From Clostridia bacterium (GTDB taxonomy: Bacteria; Bacillota; Clostridia; Christensenellales; Borkfalkiaceae): 37,956 bases of DNA. Shown here piece after piece: positions 23,836-32,052 of this stretch. A program made the position numbers and the translations under genes. Positions within the stretch are counted from its first letter, which is position 1. The number at the start of each line of letters is the position of its first letter. The notes under the pieces are model-generated. The model saw nothing but the letters and a program-made list of their open reading frames with translations, was not told where the DNA came from and made no database searches. Location of the stretch: positions 1 through 37,956 of the forward strand of contig JAFURP010000003.1 in the NCBI GenBank assembly GCA_017471785.1, written 5' to 3'.

Positions 23836-24711
23836 ATGAAGATCAAAGACGTATTTGCAAAAGAACGGCTCGCCCTTTCCTTCGAGGTGTTTCCCCCGAA
23901 AACGGAAACGGGCTTTGAGAGCGTGAAAGCGGCGACGGAGGAGATCGCTAAGCTCCGTCCCTCCTTTATGAGCGTTACCTACGGCGCAGGCGGCGGCACG
24001 AGTAAATATACCCTCGATATCGCCCAAAACATCAAGCGAATGTACGGCGTACCCACGCTCGCGCACCTTACCTGCGTTTCCTCCTCCAAGGAAACGGTGG
24101 CGCAAAAAATAAACGAGCTCAAAGCCGCGGGCATTGAGAACGTTATGGCGCTTCGGGGGGATATCCCCGCCGCGCTTGTAGACGCGGACAGGAGCAAATG
24201 GGCGTATAAGCACGCGATCGAGCTCGTGCGAGAGCTCAAAGCCGCAGGCGATTTTTGCATCGGCGGCGCGTGCTATCCCGAGGTGCATCCCGAAAGCGCG
24301 ACGCAAAACGAGGATATCCGCTACTTAAAAGAAAAGGTGGAGGCAGGTTGCGACTTTTTGACGACGCAAATGTTCTTCGACAACAATTTGCTGTATAACT
24401 TCCTCTATAAGATACGCGAGGCGGGGATCACCGTACCCGTTATTACGGGCATCATGCCCATCACCAACGCCAACCAAGTGGCGAGGGCGATCAAGCTTTC
24501 CGGCTCGTTTATGCCTCAACGCTTCAAGAGCCTCGTGGATAAATTCGGTTCCGATCCCGCCGCGATGCAACAGGCGGGTATTGCCTACGCCACCGATCAA
24601 ATTATCGATCTGTACGCGAACGGTATCAAAAACGTGCACGTATATACGATGAACAAGCCTGCCGTAGCCGCAAAGATCCAAAGCAACCTTTCGGATATTT
24701 TGGGCAAATGA
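23836..24711 (+). CDS. metF: Methylenetetrahydrofolate reductase
   Basis: Reduces 5,10-methylene-THF to 5-methyl-THF, the methyl donor for MetH. The TIM-barrel FAD enzyme motifs are clear: LSFEVFPPKTE near the N terminus with the catalytic Glu, SVTYGAGG, HLTCVSSSKE, NVMALRGD, GGACYPEVHPE, DFLTTQMFFDN, and PVITGIMPITN. The 291 aa are typical of bacterial MetF. The ribosome site (AAAAAGG) is modest. The stop overlaps the next start as ATGA, so expression with the two MetH genes is coupled. Confidence 0.97.
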   Translation: MKIKDVFAKERLALSFEVFPPKTETGFESVKAATEEIAKLRPSFMSVTYGAGGGTSKYTLDIAQNIKRMYGVPTLAHLTCVSSSKETVAQKINELKAAGIENVMALRGDIPAALVDADRSKWAYKHAIELVRELKAAGDFCIGGACYPEVHPESATQNEDIRYLKEKVEAGCDFLTTQMFFDNNLLYNFLYKIREAGITVPVITGIMPITNANQVARAIKLSGSFMPQRFKSLVDKFGSDPAAMQQAGIAYATDQIIDLYANGIKNVHVYTMNKPAVAAKIQSNLSDILGK

Positions 24712-25379
24712 GTACCGTTCTCGTCAAGACCTACGCTCCGCCTCCCTTTTGCGAAAGGGAGATTTTGCGTTACGCGGGCTGTAAGGGAACGGACGAAACG
24801 CTGTCCGCCCTGCTGCAAGCGTGCTTGGACGAGGTAAAGGACAAGCTGGTTTACAAGGTATGCTATATAGAATTGCCCGTGCGTATAACGGACGGGCTTT
24901 GCGATTTTAGCGCGTTTTCCGTGCGCTCCAAGCACTTGGCGAAAAACCTGCGGGGGACGGAGAGGGCGATCGTATTCGCCGCCACCGTCGGCGTGGAGAT
25001 AGACAGGCTGATCGCCAAATACGGACGGCTCGCGCCCTCCAAGGCTTTGCTTATGCAAGCGATCGGCGCGGAGCGTATCGAAGCGCTTTGCGACGCTTTT
25101 TGCGCGGATATGGAGGGGGAAACGCGCGGGAGGTTGAAGCCCCGTTTTTCCGCAGGGTACGGCGATCTGCCGCTCGAGGCGCAAAGGGAGATAATCGCTC
25201 TTTTGGATTGCGCCAAAAAGATAGGCGTTTGCTTGAACGAAAGCCTTTTGATGTCCCCGTCCAAATCGGTGACGGCGTTCGTCGGTATCGACGATAACGG
25301 GGGTACCGTGTACGAGGCGAACGGGCGTAAATGCGCCGCTTGCGATAAAAACGATTGCGATTTTAGGAGGGAAATATGA
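24708..25379 (+). CDS. MetH reactivation domain protein (stand-alone AdoMet-binding domain)
   Basis: A 223-aa protein matching the C-terminal activation domain of cobalamin-dependent methionine synthase, which binds AdoMet and remethylates oxidised cob(II)alamin. Visible features are the RFSAGYGDLPLEAQ motif (the family RxSxGYxxxP), LNESLLMSPSKSVTAFVGI, and the conserved Cys-rich end KCAACDKNDCDFR. In Clostridia this domain is commonly encoded separately. It overlaps metF by 4 bases and metH by 4 bases. Together with metH it would reconstitute a full enzyme. Confidence 0.9.
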   Translation: MSTVLVKTYAPPPFCEREILRYAGCKGTDETLSALLQACLDEVKDKLVYKVCYIELPVRITDGLCDFSAFSVRSKHLAKNLRGTERAIVFAATVGVEIDRLIAKYGRLAPSKALLMQAIGAERIEALCDAFCADMEGETRGRLKPRFSAGYGDLPLEAQREIIALLDCAKKIGVCLNESLLMSPSKSVTAFVGIDDNGGTVYEANGRKCAACDKNDCDFRREI

Positions 25380-27775
25380 GCTTTTCCGACTTTTTGAAAA
25401 CGAATACCGTCTATCTCGACGGCGGTATGGGCACGCTTTTACAAGAGCGAGGCTTAAAGGCGGGGGAACAGCCCGAGCGTTGGAATATTACGCACGCCCA
25501 AGCTATCGTGGAGATACACAAGGCGTATTTCGACGCGGGCAGTAACGTCGTTTGTACCAACACGTTCGGGGCGAACGCGCTCAAATTTTCCGAAGCGGAG
25601 CTGGACGAGATCGTAAAGGCGGCTTTAACGAACGCGAAACGCGCGAGAGAGCAAAGCGTATCGCCGCAAGAAAAGTTTATCGCGCTCGATATCGGTCCGT
25701 CGGGGAAATTGCTCCGTCCCTACGGCGATCTGGACTTCGAGGACGCCGTTTCGCTGTTTGCCAAAACGGTCAAGCTGGGCGTGCAGTACGGCGCGGAGCT
25801 GATCCTCATCGAAACGATGAACGACAGCTACGAAACGAAAGCGGCGCTGCTTGCCGCCAAGGAAAATTGCGAGCTGCCCGTACTCGTTTCCAACGCCTAC
25901 GGCGAGGACGGTAAGCTGATGACGGGCGCAACGCCCGCCGCTATGGTCGCTATGCTCGAGGGTATGGGGGCGGCGGCGATCGGCGCGAACTGCTCGCTCG
26001 GGCCCAAACAGCTTCGCGGCGTGGCGGAGGAATTGCTTGCAAACGCTTCCGTGCCCGTGATCTTGAAGCCCAACGCGGGGCTTCCCAAAGCGGTGGACGG
26101 TAAGACGACGTTCGACGTTACGGCGGAGGAATTTGCGGAGGAGCTCGTCGCGCTGATGGAAAAGGGGGTGCGGCTGGTCGGCGGCTGTTGCGGCACGACG
26201 CCAAAGTATATACGAACGCTTACGCAAAGGACGAAAGGCTTTGCGCCTTTGCTCGTGACCGATAAAAATTTGACGGTGGTATCCTCGTACACGCACGCGG
26301 TAGCGTTCGGCGCTTCGCCCGTTTTGATCGGGGAGCGCATCAATCCGACGGGCAAAAAACGGTTTAAGCAAGCGCTGAAAGAGGGGGATATCGATTATAT
26401 TTTGAGCGAGGGCGTAAGTCAACAGGAAAAAGGCGCGCATATCCTCGACGTCAACGTGGGCTTGCCCGATATCGACGAGCCGCAAACCCTCCAAACGGTC
26501 GTTTGCGAATTGCAGGCGGTCGTCGATCTTCCCTTGCAGATCGACACTTCCGACGCTGCGGCTATGGAACGGGCGCTTCGCCGCTATAACGGCAAGGCGA
26601 TGATCAACTCGGTCAGCGGCAAAAAGGAGAGTATGGAGGCGGTGCTTCCGCTCGTGAAAAAATACGGCGGCGTGGTGGTCGCCTTGACCCTTGACGAGGA
26701 CGGAATACCCGAAAACGCAGAGGGCAGGGTCGCGATCGCGGAAAAAATACTGCAAGCCGCCGCGCGGTACGGTATCGCCAAAAAGGATATCGTTTTCGAT
26801 ACCCTTGCTATGGCGATCAGCGCGGATACAAAAGCGGCGCAAACCACTCTAACGGCGTTAAACCGCATTAAAAAGGAGCTTGGCTGTCATACCTCGCTCG
26901 GCGTTTCGAATATCTCGTTCGGGCTGCCCTGCCGCGACGCGGTGAACGCGACGTTCTTTGCGCTGGCGCTCGAAAACGGGCTTTCCGCGGCGATCATGAA
27001 TCCCTATTCCGCGGAGATGACGAAAACCTATCGTACCTATAAGGCGCTGAAAAATTTGGACGAAAATTGCGCCGAATATATCGGCGCGGCGGCGAGCTTT
27101 GCCGTAGCGGAGACCGTATCGCAGGCTACCGCGCAAGCCGTGCAAGAGGATTTCCGATCGGAGCTTGGGCGTGCGATCGTAAAGGGCTTCAAGGACAAGA
27201 CGGGCGCGTTGACCAAGGCGCTGCTTAAAAGTACGCCCCCCCTTGCCGTCGTCAACGACGAAATTATTCCCGCGCTCGATCGGGTGGGCGAGGGCTTTGA
27301 GAAGAAAACGGTGTACCTGCCGCAGCTTTTAATGAGCGCGGAAGCGGCGAAAAACGCGTTCGAGGAGATCAAGGCGCATATGGCTATATCGGGAGGCGGC
27401 GCCGCGAAAAAGGCGGCTTTCGTGATCGCCACCGTGCAGGGCGATATCCACGATATCGGAAAAAATATCGTCAAGCTACTCTTGGAAAATTACGGCTTCG
27501 ACGTCGTGGACTTGGGTAAGGACGTGCCGCCCGAGAGGGTCGTGGAGGCGACGGTGTGCCGCCGCGCGCCGCTCGTGGGCTTGAGCGCGCTTATGACTAC
27601 GACCGTACCTGCGATGGAAGAAACGATCCGACTTCTCCGCTCGCGCGCGCCGTGGTGTAAGATCGTCGTAGGGGGCGCCGTCTTAACGCAGGAATACGCC
27701 GATCGGATCGGCGCGGATTTCTACGCAAAGGACGCGATGGAAACGGTGCGCTACGCCGAAAGAATGACCGAATAG
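25376..27775 (+). CDS. metH: Cobalamin-dependent methionine synthase (without activation domain)
   Basis: Transfers methyl from 5-methyl-THF to homocysteine. Domains in order: homocysteine-binding barrel (1 to ~285) with zinc ligands C206, C271 and C272 (GANCSLGP, GGCCGTTP); pterin-binding barrel (~310-570, beginning at PVLIGERINPTGKK); B12 cap (~590-680); and cobalamin domain with GDIHDIGKN, where His692 is the cobalt ligand. The 799-aa length lacks the ~330-residue activation domain, which the preceding gene encodes. AGGAGGG lies 6 bases before the ATG, inside the upstream gene. Confidence 0.97.
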   Translation: MSFSDFLKTNTVYLDGGMGTLLQERGLKAGEQPERWNITHAQAIVEIHKAYFDAGSNVVCTNTFGANALKFSEAELDEIVKAALTNAKRAREQSVSPQEKFIALDIGPSGKLLRPYGDLDFEDAVSLFAKTVKLGVQYGAELILIETMNDSYETKAALLAAKENCELPVLVSNAYGEDGKLMTGATPAAMVAMLEGMGAAAIGANCSLGPKQLRGVAEELLANASVPVILKPNAGLPKAVDGKTTFDVTAEEFAEELVALMEKGVRLVGGCCGTTPKYIRTLTQRTKGFAPLLVTDKNLTVVSSYTHAVAFGASPVLIGERINPTGKKRFKQALKEGDIDYILSEGVSQQEKGAHILDVNVGLPDIDEPQTLQTVVCELQAVVDLPLQIDTSDAAAMERALRRYNGKAMINSVSGKKESMEAVLPLVKKYGGVVVALTLDEDGIPENAEGRVAIAEKILQAAARYGIAKKDIVFDTLAMAISADTKAAQTTLTALNRIKKELGCHTSLGVSNISFGLPCRDAVNATFFALALENGLSAAIMNPYSAEMTKTYRTYKALKNLDENCAEYIGAAASFAVAETVSQATAQAVQEDFRSELGRAIVKGFKDKTGALTKALLKSTPPLAVVNDEIIPALDRVGEGFEKKTVYLPQLLMSAEAAKNAFEEIKAHMAISGGGAAKKAAFVIATVQGDIHDIGKNIVKLLLENYGFDVVDLGKDVPPERVVEATVCRRAPLVGLSALMTTTVPAMEETIRLLRSRAPWCKIVVGGAVLTQEYADRIGADFYAKDAMETVRYAERMTE

Positions 27776-27783
27776 AGAGCGCG

Positions 27784-27805
27784 GGACGGGCGTTTTCGCT
27801 CGTCC
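27784..27805 (+). terminator. Hairpin after metH (terminator-like, no U tract)
   Basis: GGACGGGCG pairs with CGCTCGTCC (one G-U) around TTTT, 8 bases after the metH stop. The next bases are GGTTCGTAAAATTTC, so intrinsic termination would be incomplete. Confidence 0.5.
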
Positions 27806-27816
27806 GGTTCGTAAAA

Positions 27817-27833
27817 TTTCACTTATCTTTCAC
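27817..27833 (+). promoter_or_regulatory. Direct repeat TTTCAC-N5-TTTCAC upstream of the response regulator
   Basis: Two identical TTTCAC hexamers with an 11-bp period, the layout expected for a tandem OmpR/PhoB-type dimer site. A weak -10 (TATAAA at 27866-27871) lies about 35 bp further on. Autoregulation is inferred. Confidence 0.4.
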
Positions 27834-27914
27834 AACCCTTTGTTTTAAGGATAACAATTTTAGGTTATAAATATATAGATAAACCAAAATTTTACATATT
27901 TCGGGGGTTACGCA

Positions 27915-28583
27915 ATGTTGAAGATACTCATAGTGGACGACGAGGAGATGATCCGTAGCGTTTTACGGGAATACGTGGAGTTCGAGGGGAACGAAGCGTA
28001 CGAGGCGGCGGACGGTATGGAGGCGGTCAAGCTTTGCCGCGATAACGATTACGACCTGATCTTGATGGACGTGATGATGCCACATCTCGACGGTTTTTCC
28101 GCGGTCAAGGAGATCAAGAAGGGGAAGGATATACCCGTGATCATGCTCTCCGCACGCGGGGAGGAATACGACAAGCTTTTCGCGTTCGAATTGGGCGTGG
28201 ACGATTACGTGACCAAGCCCTTCTCGCCTAAGGAATTGATGGCGCGTATCAACGCCGTGACCAAACGCCGCGCGCAAAACAAAAGCGGTAACGAATTGCA
28301 AAAATTCGAGGGCTTGGAGATCGATATGGCGGGGAGAAACGTATACGTGGACGGCGAAAAGGCGGAGCTTACCCCCAAGGAATACGAGTTGTTGTTTTAT
28401 CTCGTTCGGAACAAGGGTATCGCGCTCACCCGTGAAAAGCTGCTCTACGACGTGTGGGGCTTCGATTTCTACGGGGACGATCGTACGGTGGATACCCATA
28501 TCAAAATGCTGCGTAGTAATTTGAAGGAATATCGTAAATTTATCGTGACCTTGCGCGGCTTGGGCTACAAATTCGAAGAATAA
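27915..28583 (+). CDS. OmpR/PhoB-family response regulator
   Basis: A 222-aa regulator. Receiver domain (1 to ~118): acidic pocket D8/D9, phospho-acceptor D52 in LILMDVMMP, switch Ser79, Lys101 in the YVTKPFSP motif. DNA-binding winged helix (~130-222): LTPKEYELLFYLVRNKG, VWGFDFYGDDRTVDTHIKMLR, TLRGLGYKFE. It is followed after 24 bases by its likely partner kinase. No target gene is evident; candidates would share the TTTCAC repeat. Confidence 0.95.
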   Translation: MLKILIVDDEEMIRSVLREYVEFEGNEAYEAADGMEAVKLCRDNDYDLILMDVMMPHLDGFSAVKEIKKGKDIPVIMLSARGEEYDKLFAFELGVDDYVTKPFSPKELMARINAVTKRRAQNKSGNELQKFEGLEIDMAGRNVYVDGEKAELTPKEYELLFYLVRNKGIALTREKLLYDVWGFDFYGDDRTVDTHIKMLRSNLKEYRKFIVTLRGLGYKFEE

Positions 28584-28607
28584 TAACGGCGGCGTGAGGC
28601 ACGCGCT

Positions 28608-30092
28608 ATGACGAAAAAGAAAGGTAAGATCAAACGCAATCGAAAATACCGCGGACGGCAGCGAAATACTCCGAGTATCTATTTCCTGCTGTGGGCGGTT
28701 TTTTCCGCTTTGTCCTTGTTTATGGTACTGTTTTTCGGTATCACGCAACGCGTGGTGATGACGCAAACGTATAAAAACGAAGCGGCGCGCGACCTTGCCG
28801 AAAAGGGTAGGAAGATCCAAACGACGATCCTCGAAACGCCGCCCGAAAGCTTCGACGGCAACCGTAGCGCGCTGTTGCGGTATTTGTCCGTCAATTACGA
28901 CGTGGACGTGTATATCTTGGACGAAACGGGCGCGGTGCTCTTCCCGCAAGAGCCGCATTTTAATCACGAGGAAACGCAGGGGCGGGAGCCGTTCGATTTT
29001 TCGGGCGCGATCGTCGTGTTGAAGGAGGAGCTTGCCAAAACGGAGGCGAATATCCCCGCCTTGTACGAGGGGGACGGGGAATACTGCTACGGAGAGAAGA
29101 TCAGCCTGTACGAGCATTCGGAGGTGTATTTGTATATCACCAAATCCATCAATCTCGTGGAGGCGGTATCCGAGCAAATGAATTTGCGTATATGGCTGCT
29201 TGCGGTGTTTATGTTCCTGCTTTCGTTCGCGGTATCCAGCGCCGTTTCCGGCTGGCTTACGCGACCCCTTGCGGAGATGACGAAAAAGGCGCGGCAGCTG
29301 GCAAGCGGCGATTTCGACGTGGATTTCCACGGTACCGATTACGGCTTGGAGATGGTGGAGCTGGCGGACACGCTCAACCACGCGCGCGACGAGCTGTCTA
29401 AAACGGATAGGATGCAAAAGGAGCTGATCGCCAACGTTTCGCACGATTTCAAAACTCCGCTTACGATGATCAAGGCGTACGCCTCTATGATACAGGAGAT
29501 CTCGGGCGATAACCCCGAAAAACGCAACAGGCACGCGCAGGTGATCGTCGACGAGGCGGATAGGCTTGCTTCCCTCGTTACCGACGTGCTCGATCTGTCC
29601 AAGCTCAGCTCGGGTATCGATACGCTCAAATGGACGAGGATAGATATGTCCGCGTATTTGACGGAGATCTTGGGGCGCTTCGATTATTTGAAGGAAACGC
29701 AGGGCTATAAGCTGGCGGCGGAGATCGAGGAGGAGCTGTATACGCGCGCGGACGAGCTGAAGATCGGGCAGGCGTTGTATAATTTGATCGGCAACGCCGT
29801 CAACTACACGGGCGAGGACAAAACGGTGTTCGTGCGCCTGAAAAAATGCTCGGATACGGAATTTTACTTTGCCGTAACGGACACGGGCAACGGTATTAAA
29901 AAAGAGGAGTTAGCCGAGATCTGGGAGAGATACTACCGCTCGTCCGAAACGCACAAACGCCCCGTAAAGGGTACGGGCTTGGGGCTTTCCATCGTCAAAA
30001 AGGTGCTGGAAAAGCACGGCTTCAAGTTCGGCGTGACGAGCGAGGAGGGTAAGGGCAGTACCTTCTACGTCTACTTCCCGATAAACACTTGA
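28608..30092 (+). CDS. Membrane sensor histidine kinase
   Basis: A 494-aa kinase. A basic N-terminal stretch precedes TM1 (~24-46); an extracellular sensor region of ~145 residues follows; TM2 is at ~194-216; then HAMP (~217-268), HisKA with His279 in NVSHDFKTPL, and the ATPase domain with N box NAVNYT, G1 DTGNGIKKEE and G2 KGTGLGLSIV. The signal is unknown; the extracellular part shows no motif that I recognise. It pairs with the regulator just upstream. The TGA stop lies within the -35 of the next promoter, so the two transcription units are tightly packed. Confidence 0.95.
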   Translation: MTKKKGKIKRNRKYRGRQRNTPSIYFLLWAVFSALSLFMVLFFGITQRVVMTQTYKNEAARDLAEKGRKIQTTILETPPESFDGNRSALLRYLSVNYDVDVYILDETGAVLFPQEPHFNHEETQGREPFDFSGAIVVLKEELAKTEANIPALYEGDGEYCYGEKISLYEHSEVYLYITKSINLVEAVSEQMNLRIWLLAVFMFLLSFAVSSAVSGWLTRPLAEMTKKARQLASGDFDVDFHGTDYGLEMVELADTLNHARDELSKTDRMQKELIANVSHDFKTPLTMIKAYASMIQEISGDNPEKRNRHAQVIVDEADRLASLVTDVLDLSKLSSGIDTLKWTRIDMSAYLTEILGRFDYLKETQGYKLAAEIEEELYTRADELKIGQALYNLIGNAVNYTGEDKTVFVRLKKCSDTEFYFAVTDTGNGIKKEELAEIWERYYRSSETHKRPVKGTGLGLSIVKKVLEKHGFKFGVTSEEGKGSTFYVYFPINT

Positions 30093-30117
30093 CAAACGCG
30101 ATAGAACGCGTTATAAT
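30089..30117 (+). promoter_or_regulatory. Promoter of the FMN riboswitch/ribU unit (TTGACA-N17-TATAAT)
   Basis: Perfect consensus hexamers at 30089-30094 and 30112-30117 with a 17-bp spacer. The -35 overlaps the kinase stop codon. Confidence 0.88.
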
Positions 30118-30139
30118 ATAAAAAATCAAATAACCGTAA

Positions 30140-30252
30140 ATTCTTTGGGGCGAGGTGTGATTCCTCACCGGCAGTATAGTCTGCGAAGGGCGTAAGCCCC
30201 CGAACGGGTGAAAGTCCCGTACCGACGGTTAAAGTCCGGATAGGAGAAGAAT
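30140..30252 (+). promoter_or_regulatory. FMN riboswitch (RFN element) aptamer
   Basis: Closing stem ATTCTT/AAGAAT. The conserved joining sequences are all present: GGGGCGAGGTGTGATTCCTC, then ACCGGCAGTATAG, AAGCCC, GAACGGGTGAAAGTCCCGT, ACCGACGGTTAAAGTCCGG and ATAGGAGAAGA. A terminator lies 105 bases downstream, so FMN binding should favour premature termination and lower ribU expression. The variable stem after GCGAAGGGCGTAAGCCC is short. Confidence 0.97.
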
Positions 30253-30303
30253 GGATAGGTAAGAGAAGGAAACCGCGGCGTATTCGGCGTTGAGCTTGCG
30301 TTT

Positions 30304-30340
30304 TGTCATTGCAAGGAGCGTAGCGACGTGGCGATCTCGT
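30304..30340 (+). repeat. Half copy of a widespread dispersed repeat inside the riboswitch platform
   Basis: GTCATTGCAAGGAGCGTAGC and the following GACGTGGCGATCTCG match, from memory, the short interspersed repeat that yields spurious peptides reading VIARSVATW or ERSDVAIS in many bacterial genomes. Only one arm is seen here; its usual inverted partner is absent. It lies between the FMN aptamer and its terminator. Confidence 0.55.
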
Positions 30341-30356
30341 AAGAAAGAAGCCTTTC

Positions 30357-30386
30357 CGCCCCGAAGCTTCGGGGCGTTATTTTTTT
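30357..30386 (+). terminator. Riboswitch-controlled terminator ahead of ribU
   Basis: CGCCCCGAAG and CTTCGGGGCG form a perfect palindrome, followed by TTATTTTTTT. It ends 2 bases before the ribU ribosome site (ACGGAGG), the position expected for an FMN-dependent attenuator. Confidence 0.9.
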
Positions 30387-30400
30387 ACGGAGGTAGCATT

Positions 30401-30991
30401 ATGCAAGAAACGGAAAACAGGCAGGCAGGTACGGAGCGAACGGAGAGAAAAAAGCGGTTTACCGCCAAGCGCGCGGCGCTGATGGCGGCGTTCGTCGCGC
30501 TCTCGTATACGGTAAGCTTGCTCGATTTTCCCATCTTTCCCGCCACCCCCTTTTTGAAGCTCGATTTCGGCAACGCGTTTATCCTTTTGATCTCCTTTTT
30601 GCTCGGACCGATCGAGGGGGTGATCGTTTGCGCGCTGAAAGAAGCTCTCCGTATCCTTTCCAGCAGCTCGGGGGGCGTGGGCGAGCTGGCGAATATGCTC
30701 ACGACGACGGCGTATATCCTGTTACCCTCCGTCGTCTATCAACGCCGCAAGGGCTTAAAAACGGTCGTGCCCTGTCTTGCGATCGCCTGCGTGCTCGGTA
30801 CGCTCGTCGCGCTTTTGACCAACCGTTATATCAATTTTCCGTTGTATATGGGGGATAACGCGGCGGCGGTGTTTGCCGAAAGCTTTTGGCTGATCGTGGC
30901 GTTCAACCTCGTCAAAACCGTTTCCGTTTCCCTTTTGACTATGCTTTTGTATAAACGGCTGTCGAATTTCTTGAAAAAAATGAAAATTTGA
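30401..30991 (+). CDS. ribU: RibU, riboflavin-binding S component of an ECF transporter
   Basis: A 196-aa membrane protein with about six helices after a charged N terminus (RTERKKRFTAKRAALMAAFVAL, of which the last part starts TM1). FPATPFLKLDFGNAFILLISFLLGP-like features, especially FLKLDFGN and LGPIEG, are characteristic of RibU. It needs the shared EcfA/EcfA'/EcfT module, not in this window. The ATG at 30401 follows GGAGG by 8 bases; a longer frame upstream runs through the terminator and repeat and is not real. The FMN riboswitch upstream supports the substrate call. Confidence 0.94.
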   Translation: MQETENRQAGTERTERKKRFTAKRAALMAAFVALSYTVSLLDFPIFPATPFLKLDFGNAFILLISFLLGPIEGVIVCALKEALRILSSSSGGVGELANMLTTTAYILLPSVVYQRRKGLKTVVPCLAIACVLGTLVALLTNRYINFPLYMGDNAAAVFAESFWLIVAFNLVKTVSVSLLTMLLYKRLSNFLKKMKI

Positions 30992-31020
30992 TTGCAAGTG
31001 AGAAAAATATTTGCTATAAT
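30992..31020 (+). promoter_or_regulatory. tsaE promoter (TTGCAA-N17-TATAAT)
   Basis: -35 at 30992-30997 begins directly after the ribU stop; -10 at 31015-31020; 17-bp spacer. The expected start, 31026-31028, coincides with the tsaE ATG. Confidence 0.72.
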
Positions 31021-31026
31021 AATGCT

Positions 31027-31428
31027 ATGAGTACTTTTATTTCGAGATCGCGAGAGGATACGGAAAATTTTGCGCGCGAATACGCCAAAACGCTGAAAAA
31101 AGGGGACGTCCTCCTTTTGGACGGCGATATGGGCGCGGGTAAGACGGTGTTTGCCAAGGGTATCGCAAAAGGGTTGGGTATAAAAGAGGAAGTGACCAGC
31201 CCCACCTACGCGTATATGAACGATTACGACGGCGTGCTGTTTCACTACGATTGCTACCGTATCGAAAGCGTGGAGCAGGCGGAGCGGTTGGGGCTTGGCG
31301 ATTATTTCGATATGGGCGGGATATGCCTCGTCGAGTGGGCGCAAAATATCGCGGCGCTGTTGCCCGAGCGAGTCAAGAGGGTACGCATTAAAAAAGTAAG
31401 CGAAAACGAAAGAGAGATAGAATATTGA
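31027..31428 (+). CDS. tsaE: TsaE, ATPase of the tRNA t6A complex
   Basis: Helps TsaB-TsaD form the t6A37 modification of ANN-decoding tRNAs. Walker A is GDMGAGKT (33-40), followed by VTSPTYAYMNDY and the HYDCYRI and LVEWAQN motifs usual for the family. Length 133 aa is slightly short but complete. The ATG at 31027 has no ribosome site upstream (ATTTGCTATAATAATGCT) and lies at the predicted transcription start, so the message may be leaderless; an upstream in-frame start at 30988 would overlap the ribU end and also lacks a ribosome site. It overlaps tsaB. Confidence 0.94.
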   Translation: MSTFISRSREDTENFAREYAKTLKKGDVLLLDGDMGAGKTVFAKGIAKGLGIKEEVTSPTYAYMNDYDGVLFHYDCYRIESVEQAERLGLGDYFDMGGICLVEWAQNIAALLPERVKRVRIKKVSENEREIEY

Positions 31429-32051
31429 AAAACTTTTTAGCGGTGGATACGAGCAATTCCTATATGAGCGTGGTGGCGGCAAAGGACGGAAGGATATTTT
31501 CGTCGTTTACGCCCGATTGCGCTATGAAGCATTCCGTTTTGCTTATGCAAAAGATAGACGAGGCGTTCGAGCGCTTGCAAATGACGGCAACCGATTGCGA
31601 CTTTTTTGCCGCCGTCGTCGGCGCCGGCTCGTTCACGGGGATCCGTATCGGCATTTCCGCGATCAAGGGCTTTTGCCTTGCGACGGGAAAGCCCTCGCTT
31701 TCGGTAACTTCTTTCGACGCTATGGCATATAATGCGATAGACGAAGCAACGGAGGGCAAGATCCTTTGCCTCGTCGACGCCTTACACGGCTCGTATTACG
31801 CCTGCGGCTACGAAAAGGGCGCGATCTGCTATCCGCCCGCCTATATCTCGGAAGCGGAGGTCCTTTCCCTGCAAGAGAGCGGCTATACCCTCGTTTCTTC
31901 GGATATTTTGCCTATCAAAACGAGGCTCGTCGATCCGACGGAAGGCTTGAAAAACGCAACGCTCGCCCTTGCTGCGGCAGGAAAATTCGGCGAGCTTAAC
32001 GCATTGTATATTCGAAAAAGCTCCGCGGAAATCAACGCGGCGAGGGGTTGA
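31425..32051 (+). CDS. tsaB: TsaB, tRNA t6A biosynthesis subunit
   Basis: A 208-aa ASKHA-fold protein, the inactive partner of TsaD. It begins NFLAVDTSNSYMSVV and contains MKHSVLLMQKID and VVGAGSFTGIRIGISAIKG, the usual TsaB signatures. The start is a TTG overlapping the tsaE stop (TTGA), with AGAGAGA just upstream, so initiation depends on coupling. It is followed by rimI, the common order. tsaD, often next, is not in this window. Confidence 0.93.
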   Translation: MKNFLAVDTSNSYMSVVAAKDGRIFSSFTPDCAMKHSVLLMQKIDEAFERLQMTATDCDFFAAVVGAGSFTGIRIGISAIKGFCLATGKPSLSVTSFDAMAYNAIDEATEGKILCLVDALHGSYYACGYEKGAICYPPAYISEAEVLSLQESGYTLVSSDILPIKTRLVDPTEGLKNATLALAAAGKFGELNALYIRKSSAEINAARG

Positions 32052-32052
32052 T

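Noticed and set aside
27850..27862. GGATAACAATTT string resembling half of a lac operator
   Set aside because: A single short match with no LacI-type gene nearby; likely chance.
30290..30400. 37-codon N-terminal extension of ribU starting near MSLRFVIARSVATW
   Set aside because: It is translated from the dispersed repeat and the riboswitch terminator; the ATG at 30401 has a good ribosome site.
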